Assembly: GCA_002385815.1 (NCBI GenBank)
Contig: DGEE01000044.1
Location: 1 to 13,149 of the forward strand
Source of the DNA: Hungateiclostridiaceae bacterium UBA3934
Lineage (GTDB): Bacteria; Bacillota; Clostridia; Acetivibrionales; DTU013
Direction: 5' to 3'
Length of the DNA: 13,149 nt
Both the position numbers and the translations under genes were made by a program. Below, one piece after another: positions 1 to 6,611 of this stretch (within the stretch, counting starts at the first letter, position 1; the number at the start of each line of letters is the position of its first letter). The notes beneath the pieces are model-generated. The model ran no database searches. It had not been told where the DNA came from and saw only the letters and a list, made by a program, of their open reading frames with translations.

Positions 1-19
1 AGATGTGTATAAGAGACAG
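1..19. other. Untrimmed Tn5/Nextera mosaic-end adapter (artefact)
   Basis: The first 19 bases read AGATGTGTATAAGAGACAG, identical to the Tn5 mosaic end used in Nextera tagmentation libraries. The transketolase reading frame is normal up to base 20 and has no homologous continuation into the adapter. This is a library remnant at a contig end, not a genomic transposon end. Confidence 0.97.
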
Positions 20-671
20 CATTTATGTTTTCCTTTTCAAGCTCCTCTGCTGCCTTCAGAGCGACCTGGACCATCAACCCTGTGGCAATGACAGTGGCAT
101 CGGAGCCCTCTTTCATAGTGACGGCTTTGCCGATCTCAAAACTGTATCCGGGTCTGTCTGTCACTGATTCGACAGCCAGCCTGCCCAGTCTCAGATAGCA
201 CGGGCCTTCATATTCTGCGATGGCTCGCACTGCTTCCCTTGTTTCATTGCCATCGCAGGGGCAAATTACGACCATGCCCGGTATAACGCGCATAAGGCCG
301 ATATCCTCGAGACACTGATGTGTCGCTCCGTCCTCACCTACAGTAAGCCCGGCATGAGTCCCCACTATTTTGACATTCAACCCGGGATAAGCCACACTGT
401 TCCTGATCTGGTCGTATGTCCTGCCTGCCGAGAACATGGCAAACGAATGCACGAACGGGATCAGACCGGTCGTGGCCATACCGGCGGCCATACCGACCAT
501 GTTGGCCTCAGCTATCCCCACGTTATAAAAGCGTTCGGGATATTTTTCACCAAACATGCACGACATGGTACATGTGGATACATCAGCATCGAGGGCTACA
601 ATCTTTGGATTGCTTCCGATTTCTGTGAGTGCTTCACCGTATGCGTGCCTTGTTGCGATTTTTTCTGCCAT
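20..671 (-). CDS. Transketolase, C-terminal subunit (partial, 3' end missing)
   Basis: This encodes the pyrimidine-binding and C-terminal half of a split, thiamine-diphosphate-dependent transketolase, which moves two-carbon ketol units between sugar phosphates in the cytoplasm. The frame begins with ATG at 671-669 and reads MAEKIATRHAYGEALTEIG. The pyrimidine-domain region FYNVGIAEANMVGMAAGMA contains the conserved Glu expected to activate the cofactor, and GEDGATHQCLEDIGLMR is also typical of the family. About 217 codons remain. Family members are usually a little over 300 residues, so roughly the last 90 lie beyond the contig end, where adapter sequence replaces them. The start lies 2 bp after the stop of the N-terminal subunit, and its GGAGG ribosome binding site lies inside the last codons of that gene, so the two are translationally coupled. 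It may serve pentose phosphate metabolism generally, but its position suggests it handles pentulose phosphate made by this locus. Confidence 0.93.
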
Positions 672-673
672 TT

Positions 674-1516
674 TTATCCCTCCAGTTCTTTCCTTCTCAG
701 TTCCAGTTCATCAAATGCTGTTACGAATTCTTCATCACACGGTGTCTTCCCATGCCACTGGCATTTGTTTTCCATGAAGGAAATGCCTTTGCCCTTCACA
801 GTGTTGGCAATGATCACTGTGGGCTGTTCTTTTGTCTCTTTTGCTTCATCTATCGCATCAGATATCTGCTTTATGTCATGTCCATCTATTGAAATCACAT
901 GGAAGCCAAAGCTCCTGAATTTGCTTTCCAGGTCACCGGTGTCAAGGATTTCTTCGACGGTTCCGTCAAGCTGCACTTTATTCGAATCGACGATTACCGT
1001 CAGATTGTCCAGCTTATTCGCACCGGCATACATGCATGCTTCCCATATCTGACCTTCTGCCAGTTCTCCGTCGCCTACCACCGCGTAGGTGCGGAAGCTC
1101 TTCCCAAGCTGTTTTGCAGCTACTGCCATACCTACAGCAGTTGACAATCCCTGTCCCAGTGAGCCCGTCGACATGTCGACACCCGGCACCTGGGTCATTT
1201 CAGCATGACCGGACAGATAGCTGTCTATCTTCCTGAAAGTCTTGAGATCCTCTGTCGGGAAAAAGCCTCTGAGGGCCAGGGTAGGATAAAGCGCTACGGT
1301 AGCATGTCCTTTTGACAGGACAAAGCGATCTCTGTCTTCCCATCGCGGTTCTTCCGGACGTATGTTCATTTTTTCGAAGTACAGTACTGCCATTATTTCA
1401 GACAGTGAAAATGCACCACCTATGTGGCCTGAACGGGCGCACTTGACCATGTTTAGCCCTGTTACGCGCAGTTCATGTGCTTTTTTTTCGAGTTCCCTGA
1501 TTCTTTGAGCGTCCAT
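674..1516 (-). CDS. Transketolase, N-terminal subunit
   Basis: This 280-residue protein is the thiamine-diphosphate-binding half of a two-gene transketolase. The diphosphate/Mg motif is visible as GDG at residues 148-150 with the paired Asn at 179 (VIVDSN). SGHIGG (29-34), SKGH (68-71) and GSLGQG (118-123) are typical transketolase segments. I chose ATG 1516 (MDAQRIREL) because an AAAGGA ribosome binding site lies about 8 bp upstream. An in-frame ATG 33 bp earlier has no comparable site. It is followed after 2 bp by the C-terminal subunit, and together they cover the full family domain set. The short-chain dehydrogenase lies upstream, separated by 153 bp. Its family role is interconversion of pentose and hexose phosphates. 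That it consumes pentulose-5-phosphate produced by the nearby kinase is inferred. Confidence 0.94.
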   Translation of the reverse strand: MDAQRIRELEKKAHELRVTGLNMVKCARSGHIGGAFSLSEIMAVLYFEKMNIRPEEPRWEDRDRFVLSKGHATVALYPTLALRGFFPTEDLKTFRKIDSYLSGHAEMTQVPGVDMSTGSLGQGLSTAVGMAVAAKQLGKSFRTYAVVGDGELAEGQIWEACMYAGANKLDNLTVIVDSNKVQLDGTVEEILDTGDLESKFRSFGFHVISIDGHDIKQISDAIDEAKETKEQPTVIIANTVKGKGISFMENKCQWHGKTPCDEEFVTAFDELELRRKELEG

Positions 1517-1669
1517 ACAGTTCATCCTTTCTTTCAATATTTGCTGCATATGAGATTCGATCTTTACTTCTGTCTGATTGCTCTTTCTCTGGTTGCATAT
1601 TTACTGTGTCTGTATTCGTTTATCTCTGTTTGTCCGTTCATCCCATACGGTCCCGGACATGCTTTGTGC
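1517..1669. other. Intergenic gap between dehydrogenase and transketolase genes
   Basis: This 153-bp gap on the minus strand holds the transketolase ribosome binding site. A weak TGTCCG/CGGACA inverted repeat follows the dehydrogenase stop but has no T-tract. I see no convincing promoter and no GTTTA-N5-TAAAC operator, so transketolase is probably read through from the dehydrogenase gene. Confidence 0.5.
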
Positions 1670-2437
1670 TCAGTAACAGGTGTACCCGCCGTCTATGACT
1701 ATGTTGCACCCTGTCGTAAATGTTGAGGCGTCACTGGCCAGGTATACCACTGCTCCTGCTATCTCGCTGGCAGTGCCCAGCCGCTTCATCGGGGACATGG
1801 CAAACCACGTGTCCATCCAGGCTTTGTTGGATGTGGGTGGTGTCATGTCTGTACATATATATCCCGGGCTTATGGCATTTACCCTGATATTGTGCTTAGC
1901 CCACTCACAGGCCAGCGATTTGGTCAGGTGTATCACGCCTGCTTTGGCTGCATTATATGCCACCTGCTCCTGGGGATAGTTGACGATCATCCCGGACATC
2001 GACGCAGTGTTGATGATAGAGCCGCCGTTGCCGTCCGCTATCATATATCTGCCTGCTGCTCTTGCCACAAGGAATACTGCATCCAGATCTATTGCCAGTA
2101 CCTTTCGCCATTCCTCGAATGTCATGTCCTCACACTTTACGCAGTACGCAATGCCTGCATTGTTGAAAACAACATCGATCCTCCCTGATTTTTTCTTGAT
2201 CTGTGCGAAGGCATCATCAACTTCTTTTTCTTTCGTCAGATCGACTTTTATACTGTAGGCCTCTCTCCCCAGTTCTTTGATCTGTCTGACGGTGTCATCA
2301 GCATCGAGGATATCGAGTATCGCCACGTCTGCTCCGACTTCGGCCAGTGCTATGGCGCTTGCTTTGCCTATGCCCCTTGCTCCTCCTGTGACCACTGCTT
2401 TCTTATCATGCAGCATGAAATAATCCAGAATGCCCAT
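1670..2437 (-). CDS. Short-chain dehydrogenase/reductase, polyol/ketose type
   Basis: This 255-residue cytoplasmic oxidoreductase of the classical SDR family has all core motifs: the cofactor-binding TGGARGIG at 17-24, NNAG at 92-95, catalytic Ser148, Tyr161 and Lys165 (YNAAK), and PGYICT after the active site. The C-terminal TTGCNIVIDGGYTCY resembles the sorbose reductase / arabinitol dehydrogenase branch, so a sugar alcohol or ketose is a reasonable substrate class, but the motifs do not fix the substrate. Asp42 at the end of the second strand hints at NAD rather than NADP. I chose ATG 2437 (MGILDYF) because AGGAAAGGAAG lies just upstream. The longer frame adds 16 residues without SDR character. 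It sits between the ROK regulator and transketolase, all on one strand. A generic 3-oxoacyl-ACP reductase role is possible but less likely here. Confidence 0.85.
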   Translation of the reverse strand: MGILDYFMLHDKKAVVTGGARGIGKASAIALAEVGADVAILDILDADDTVRQIKELGREAYSIKVDLTKEKEVDDAFAQIKKKSGRIDVVFNNAGIAYCVKCEDMTFEEWRKVLAIDLDAVFLVARAAGRYMIADGNGGSIINTASMSGMIVNYPQEQVAYNAAKAGVIHLTKSLACEWAKHNIRVNAISPGYICTDMTPPTSNKAWMDTWFAMSPMKRLGTASEIAGAVVYLASDASTFTTGCNIVIDGGYTCY

Positions 2438-2529
2438 AGATACACTTCCTTTCCTGTTTTTGGGAATAGTAAACCAGCCATGCATTTATTTAAACTAAAA
2501 TACACGTTGCGAAAAACACGGTTTGAAAT

Positions 2530-2559
2530 TTTATACTAAAATTCCTCCGACAAAGTTAA
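2530..2559 (-). promoter_or_regulatory. Possible promoter for the dehydrogenase/transketolase genes
   Basis: On the minus strand TTAACT (2559-2554) and TATAAA (2535-2530) are separated by 18 bp in the 143-bp gap after the ROK gene. The -35 match is moderate. Only half-sites of the operator motif occur nearby (TAAAC in plus-strand TTTAAACTAA near 2490 and in AGTAAACC near 2470), so ROK control of this promoter is not established. Confidence 0.35.
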
Positions 2560-2580
2560 TTTTTCCGAAATGTCTGCGTT

Positions 2581-3804
2581 TTAATCCAACAAATCTATTA
2601 TTTTATGTGTTTCCAGATAATACTTGGTCATCGCAATGGATGCACCCAGAAGTACCGAATTCTCATCAAATTTGGAAAGCCGCAGATCCAGTCTTTCATA
2701 CAGTATAGACGGAAGCATGTCCTTCAGATTGCTCCTGAGCTTCTGCAGAAATCTCTCACTGCGTATTATCTTGTCTCCCAGGATGATCACATCAGGGTTG
2801 AGAATGAAGATCAAGCCTGTCAGCCCATATGCCAGTAATCTGGCTACCCTGTTGACTGCCCACACTGCCAGTTCATCCTTGTTTTCATATGCCTGGTAAA
2901 TATCATAGAGAGTCGATTTTTCACTGAGACAACTGTCCGGGAAATCCATCAGCCTGTCCTGGATAAGGCCCTGCAGTGCTCTCGGCGATGCATATTCTTC
3001 AAATGTGCCTCTGAATGAGCTGGTGCTGTTGGGACTGTAGTTGACGGAATTGAAGTTTATGCCCATATGGCCTATCTCCCCGGCAATCCCGTTGGCGCCA
3101 TGGAAAAGCTTTCCGTCGATGATGATGCCGGCACCAAAGCCGATACCGCCGATGATACTGAGCATCGTGCCTGTGTCGTTGTCGCAGTTTCTGATATACT
3201 CGTCCCACTCTGCCAGGGCACTGAGATTTGCGTCGTGGTCCAGCATCACTATATATCCCGGGAACATCTTCTGCATCTCTTCCCTGAAATCGACCTTGCT
3301 CAGCTCAGGGAATGCGTCAGTCATGGCTATCATCCGTCCATCACTGCAGAACAGCCAGCCAAGTATCCCTAACGATATACCCAGCACCTTTCTCCCCTTC
3401 TGGTTGTCCAGAAGTCGTCTGGTATACTTTTCAAGCTTGTCGAGTATGCTCCCGATATCGTCATCGTTTGTGATATCTACCTTCATCAGGTCGGAAATCT
3501 CACCATGGATATTGCAGTATGCAAAGCTGAGATCATACCTGTTGATACGGATGACCAGTGTGACATAGTCGCGCATTGAAAGCCGGATCCCCGCTGTCCT
3601 CCTGCCATTGCTGGCAATCACGGTCCCTGCTTCTTCCACGATGCCGATGTGTGAAAAATCATTTATAATATTGGTGATAGTCGCTTTGTTGAGTCCGGTC
3701 TGCCGTACTATATCTGCCCTTGATATGCTGTCATTCCGCAACAGGATCTCTATCACGGAGCACCGATTCATTCTTCGCATATCATGTGCATTTCCAACCT
3801 TCAT
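2581..3804 (-). CDS. ROK-family transcriptional repressor (XylR type)
   Basis: This 407-residue regulator has an N-terminal winged helix-turn-helix (about residues 12-60, including ISRADIVRQTGLNKATITNI) followed by a ROK sugar-kinase-like domain. Seen in that domain are LDHDANLSALAEW (188-200), GIGFGAGIIIDGK (220-232) and AGEIGHMG (241-248). The usual ROK zinc motif CxCGxxGCxE is absent: the equivalent stretch, residues 252-271, contains no cysteine, although His246 remains. ATG 3804 follows AGAGGA by 8 bp. It is divergent from the GRE-activase gene. A perfect palindrome lies between its promoter and its start, implying autoregulation. Family members are mostly repressors released by a sugar or sugar phosphate. 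By context the inducer should be the imported polyol or its oxidised or phosphorylated product, which is inferred. Confidence 0.9.
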   Translation of the reverse strand: MKVGNAHDMRRMNRCSVIEILLRNDSISRADIVRQTGLNKATITNIINDFSHIGIVEEAGTVIASNGRRTAGIRLSMRDYVTLVIRINRYDLSFAYCNIHGEISDLMKVDITNDDDIGSILDKLEKYTRRLLDNQKGRKVLGISLGILGWLFCSDGRMIAMTDAFPELSKVDFREEMQKMFPGYIVMLDHDANLSALAEWDEYIRNCDNDTGTMLSIIGGIGFGAGIIIDGKLFHGANGIAGEIGHMGINFNSVNYSPNSTSSFRGTFEEYASPRALQGLIQDRLMDFPDSCLSEKSTLYDIYQAYENKDELAVWAVNRVARLLAYGLTGLIFILNPDVIILGDKIIRSERFLQKLRSNLKDMLPSILYERLDLRLSKFDENSVLLGASIAMTKYYLETHKIIDLLD

Positions 3805-3854
3805 GGTATATATCCTCTTTTCTTTTTAATGATTATTACTATTATATACCATCT

Positions 3855-3877
3855 AAAAGTTTATTGCATAAACTTTT
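3855..3877. promoter_or_regulatory. Perfect 23-bp palindrome, predicted ROK operator before the repressor gene
   Basis: Arms AAAAGTTTA and TAAACTTTT flank the 5-bp spacer TTGCA with no mismatch. The site begins about 5 bp downstream of the expected transcription start of the repressor promoter and ends 51 bp before its ATG. It shares the GTTTA-N5-TAAAC core with four other sites in the window. XylR operators of Firmicutes have similar AGTTT...AAACT arms. Confidence 0.8.
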
Positions 3878-3886
3878 GCTATCTTT

Positions 3887-3915
3887 ATAATATTTTATTA
3901 TTAAGTATTTGTCAA
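3887..3915 (-). promoter_or_regulatory. Sigma-70-type promoter of the ROK repressor gene
   Basis: On the minus strand TTGACA (3915-3910) and TATTAT (3892-3887) are separated by exactly 17 bp, a near-consensus housekeeping promoter. Transcription should start near 3880, directly before the palindrome at 3855-3877. Confidence 0.75.
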
Positions 3916-3994
3916 GCTATTTTTTTCAATTTCATGTCCATTTTTTAATGTTGATATATAAAGGTACATAAAGCATATTTGGCATATATGGTCA

Positions 3995-4023
3995 TTGCAA
4001 ATATCCTGTATTGATGATATCCT
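3995..4023 (+). promoter_or_regulatory. Possible promoter for the GRE-activase/GRE pair
   Basis: TTGCAA (3995-4000) and TATCCT (4018-4023) are separated by 17 bp. The -10 match is modest. The predicted start near 4030 is just upstream of the operator at 4037-4059, mirroring the arrangement at the repressor promoter. Confidence 0.4.
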
Positions 4024-4036
4024 TTTATTAGCTGGT

Positions 4037-4059
4037 AAAAGTTTTAGCGATAAACTTTT
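4037..4059. promoter_or_regulatory. Near-perfect palindrome, predicted ROK operator before the GRE-activase gene
   Basis: AAAAGTTTT and TAAACTTTT flank AGCGA, with one mismatch in the arms compared with the palindrome at 3855-3877. The site ends 1 bp before the GAGGTG ribosome binding site of the activase, so bound repressor would block transcription immediately before the gene. Confidence 0.72.
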
Positions 4060-4072
4060 AGAGGTGTTTTGT

Positions 4073-4834
4073 TTGAATTCTGGCGTGATTTTCGATATCA
4101 AAGAATTTGCTATATATGATGGCCCGGGGATCAGACAGACAGTGTTCCTGAAAGGCTGCCCGCTGCGATGCAGCTGGTGTCACAATCCCGAAGGGCTCGA
4201 CCCTGCTCCCGAGCTGCTGGTCAACAGGAACACCGGCATCAGCAGGGTTTTCGGCGAAGTGCTGACTGCCGCCGAGCTTGCCGGACGCATCCTTGAGAAT
4301 GCCGATTATTACCACGCATATGGAGGCGGGGTGACTTTTTCGGGCGGCGAGCCTTTGCTGCAGCCGGAATTCCTTTCAGAAACGCTGTCGCTGTTGCCGG
4401 ATATCCACAAAACTATAGAAACATCAGGTTTTTCTGAGCCGGATACCTTCAGAGAGATAATACACATGACCGATCTGGTGATGATGGATGTAAAAATGGT
4501 CGACACCGGAAAACATATAAAATACACAGGCCAGGACAACGGATGCATACTGGAAAACCTGAGATATCTCTGCCAAAGCGGAGTTCCGTCCATTATACGT
4601 ATTCCGGTCATCCCGGGCGTCAATGACGATGCGGACAATTATGCGAAGACGGCAGAACTGATAAAAGATTCGAAGTCACTGGTGAGAGTCGAGCTCCTGC
4701 CTTTCCATAAGACTGCCGGTGCCAAGTATGACATGTATGGGATCGACTATGAGCCCATGTTCGACGTAGACCGTGAAGGCCAATACAGCACCGATATTTT
4801 TGCAGACTACGGTATCACAAGTGTGATACTGTAA
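4073..4834 (+). CDS. Glycyl-radical enzyme activating enzyme (radical SAM)
   Basis: This 253-residue radical-SAM enzyme uses a [4Fe-4S] cluster to cleave S-adenosylmethionine and place a radical on the glycine of its partner GRE. The signature YDGPGIRQTVFLKGC precedes the cluster motif C29-x3-C33-x2-C36 (CPLRCSWC), followed by HNPEG. SAM-contacting SGGEP is at 90-94. The usual eight-iron ferredoxin insert of GRE-dehydratase activases is absent: residues 37-83 are short and contain no cysteine, so this is the single-cluster, PflA-like layout. I chose TTG 4073 because GAGGTG lies 6 bp upstream. An ATG at 3995 is in frame but would translate through the operator and lacks family homology. The GRE gene begins 71 bp downstream, which identifies the partner. 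Confidence 0.93.
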   Translation: MNSGVIFDIKEFAIYDGPGIRQTVFLKGCPLRCSWCHNPEGLDPAPELLVNRNTGISRVFGEVLTAAELAGRILENADYYHAYGGGVTFSGGEPLLQPEFLSETLSLLPDIHKTIETSGFSEPDTFREIIHMTDLVMMDVKMVDTGKHIKYTGQDNGCILENLRYLCQSGVPSIIRIPVIPGVNDDADNYAKTAELIKDSKSLVRVELLPFHKTAGAKYDMYGIDYEPMFDVDREGQYSTDIFADYGITSVIL

Positions 4835-4905
4835 CCGGACTTATATACGACCCAGGAAACGCAGCAATAAGACCAGGCAACATACCAACTAAGGAGCGTG
4901 ATATC

Positions 4906-6410
4906 ATGACTGAGCGTATCAGAGAACTCCGGGATTTTTTCACAGTGGAGAAAAGGCACCGGTCCGTAAGGAAGCAGCCGGAGGACCCGGCAGTGCTGAC
5001 AGAAACGTTCATGCGGGAAAATGTACCGGAAATGCAGCGGGCTGTTTTACGTCTGAAATATATGCTGGACAATGAAACCCCTGTCGTATTCAAAAATGAA
5101 CAGATAGCACTAACCAGAACAATCCCGCAGGTCCCCGAATTATACACTCCCGGGGAAATGGAGCAGATAAGGAGCATATATCGGCTTCATGAGAGAGGCG
5201 AGGTCTGCAATATCAATGTGGATTACTCAATGCTGCTGGATAAGGGCTTTGATGAAAAGCGTGCAGAGATCAGGACTGCTCTGCTGAAGTTCAGCAAACG
5301 GAACGATACTGCTTCCTGCGAGTATCTCGAGTATTTGCTTTCCATACTTGATTCAGTGGAGGGTCTGGCCGAAAGGTACAGGAAAAAAGCAGAGGAGGTC
5401 GGCAATCTGATCGTTGCTGAAAGCTTCAGGCAAATCCCGGCCGGCCCTCCCCGAACCTTCCTTGAGGCACTGCAGATGCTCCGGCTGATCCATTTCACCA
5501 TGTGGTGCGGGAACAACTATCACAATACCCTGGGACGCTTTGACCAGTATATGTACAAATATCTGAAAAAGGATATGGATGACGGCATACTGGATTATGA
5601 CAGCGCCCTGGAGCTTGTCGAAGAGTTTTTCATCTCACTCAACAGGGACAGCGACCTTTATCCCGGCATGCAGCAGGGCGACAACGGCCAGAGTCTTGTT
5701 CTGGGCGGCCTCGATCCTGACGGCACCGACAGCTATAATCTGCTTTCCGAGTTGTGTCTTAAGGCAAGCCTCGAACTGAAGCTCATCGATCCCAAAATCA
5801 ACCTGCGGGTGAGCAGTTCGACTCCGCCTGAGCGTTTTGAACTGGCTACTTTGCTTACCAGGCAGGGGCTGGGATTCCCCCAGTATTCAAACGACGATAT
5901 AGTCATAGAAGGGCTGACGAGACTTGGATATGACAGAGAAGCGGTATATTCAGACCGGGCACCGGCTCAGCCATGTATTATATATGGCATTCGAAAGATA
6001 TGAAGGCCACGGCAGACGGGAGAAGTCACGGCGAGGAGTTTGCCGCCAATTACTCCCCCAGCCTTTTTGCCCGCCTGAAAGGCCCGGTTTCTATCATCAG
6101 ATCCTTCACCAAACCTGATCTGAAACGTGTGATAAATGGCGGACCTCTGACTCTGGAACTGCATGAGACTGTTTTCCGGACGGAGGAGGCAATCAAAAAG
6201 GTGGCCTTGTTTGTAAAATCATTCATAGATATGGGCGGACACCAGCTTCAGTTGAATTCCGTCAATCCGGAAACCCTGCTCGATGCCAGGGAACACCCGG
6301 AAAAACACAGGAACCTGATAGTCAGGGTCTGGGGCTGGAGCGGATATTTTGTGGAACTGAGCCGCGAATACCAGGACCACATTATTAAACGCTCTCAATT
6401 GATGTTTTAG
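4906..6410 (+). pseudogene. Glycyl-radical enzyme (PFL/dehydratase-like), internally deleted and frameshifted
   Basis: The gene starts at ATG 4906 after AAGGAG and stays in one frame to about residue 350, through GLGFPQYSNDD and LGYDREAVYSD. That is just before the segment where GREs carry the catalytic cysteine (A-C-W/V-E region). At 5949-5955 homology jumps to another frame, continuing as FRPGTGSAMYYIWH, ADGRSHGEEFAANYSPS, INGGPLTLELH and the glycyl-radical motif RVWGWSGYFVEL, with the radical Gly at 6333-6335, ending at TAG 6410. The original frame stops at 6003. From family spacing, about 200 residues including the catalytic Cys are missing, so neither fragment can be active. The two sides show no other decay, so the deletion looks recent. 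The family (lyase, dehydratase or other) cannot be assigned. It is not ordinary PflB, because the motif is RVxGW and the N-terminus differs. Confidence 0.88.
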
Positions 6411-6611
6411 AGATGACTTGTGTTTAGTCACTGCATCCTGCCCTGGCTTTCAGGATCACTCAGGAGAATCGATGGCTTTCCCCTGAGAAATCCCACATAA
6501 ATCCACTGGAGAACACAAAAGACCTCTGCGGTATGATCCGCCGAGGCCCTTTTGCATTATGACCAGATGGTCAGTATTGAAATAGGAGGTTCCTATGTCG
6601 TTTTCAGTCGT
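6411..6611. other. Intergenic region between convergent GRE and kinase genes
   Basis: This 201-bp region separates the ends of two converging genes. It contains the terminator at 6517-6553 and two short inverted repeats, GACCA/TGGTC (6559-6570) and ATAGGA/TCCTAT (6582-6596). I see no coding sequence with a ribosome binding site. Confidence 0.6.
6517..6553. terminator. Bidirectional intrinsic terminator
   Basis: CCTCTGCGG and CCGCCGAGG form a 9-bp stem with one mismatch and a 6-base loop, flanked by AAAAG on the left and CTTTT on the right. The A- and T-tracts allow termination from both directions, fitting the convergent GRE (plus) and kinase operon (minus). Confidence 0.75.

Noticed and set aside
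1..19. Transposon end at the contig start
   Set aside because: It is an exact match to a library-preparation adapter, sits at base 1 and is joined to a gene cut mid-codon.
318..1052. Long plus-strand open frames over the transketolase genes and similar antisense frames elsewhere
   Set aside because: They lie opposite well-supported genes, have no ribosome binding sites and no recognisable domains.
2460..2500. Sixth ROK operator before the short-chain dehydrogenase gene
   Set aside because: Only separate TAAAC half-sites are present. The partner arms at the correct 5-bp spacing do not match.
3995..4072. Upstream ATG 3995 as the activase start
   Set aside because: It would place the operator and the ribosome binding site inside the coding region, and the extra 26 residues show no family similarity. 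TTG 4073 has a well-placed GAGGTG.
5973..6410. Independent small C-terminal GRE protein (autonomous glycyl-radical cofactor, YfiD/GrcA type)
   Set aside because: GrcA-like proteins restore PFL and carry PFL-type sequence. This fragment has no ribosome binding site, and homology continues upstream of its ATG (RPGTGSA), so it is the rest of a broken gene.
4906..6410. Pyruvate formate-lyase (pflB) assignment
   Set aside because: The N-terminal region and the RVWGW and RPGTGSAMYY segments follow the dehydratase/lyase-like GRE group rather than PFL.
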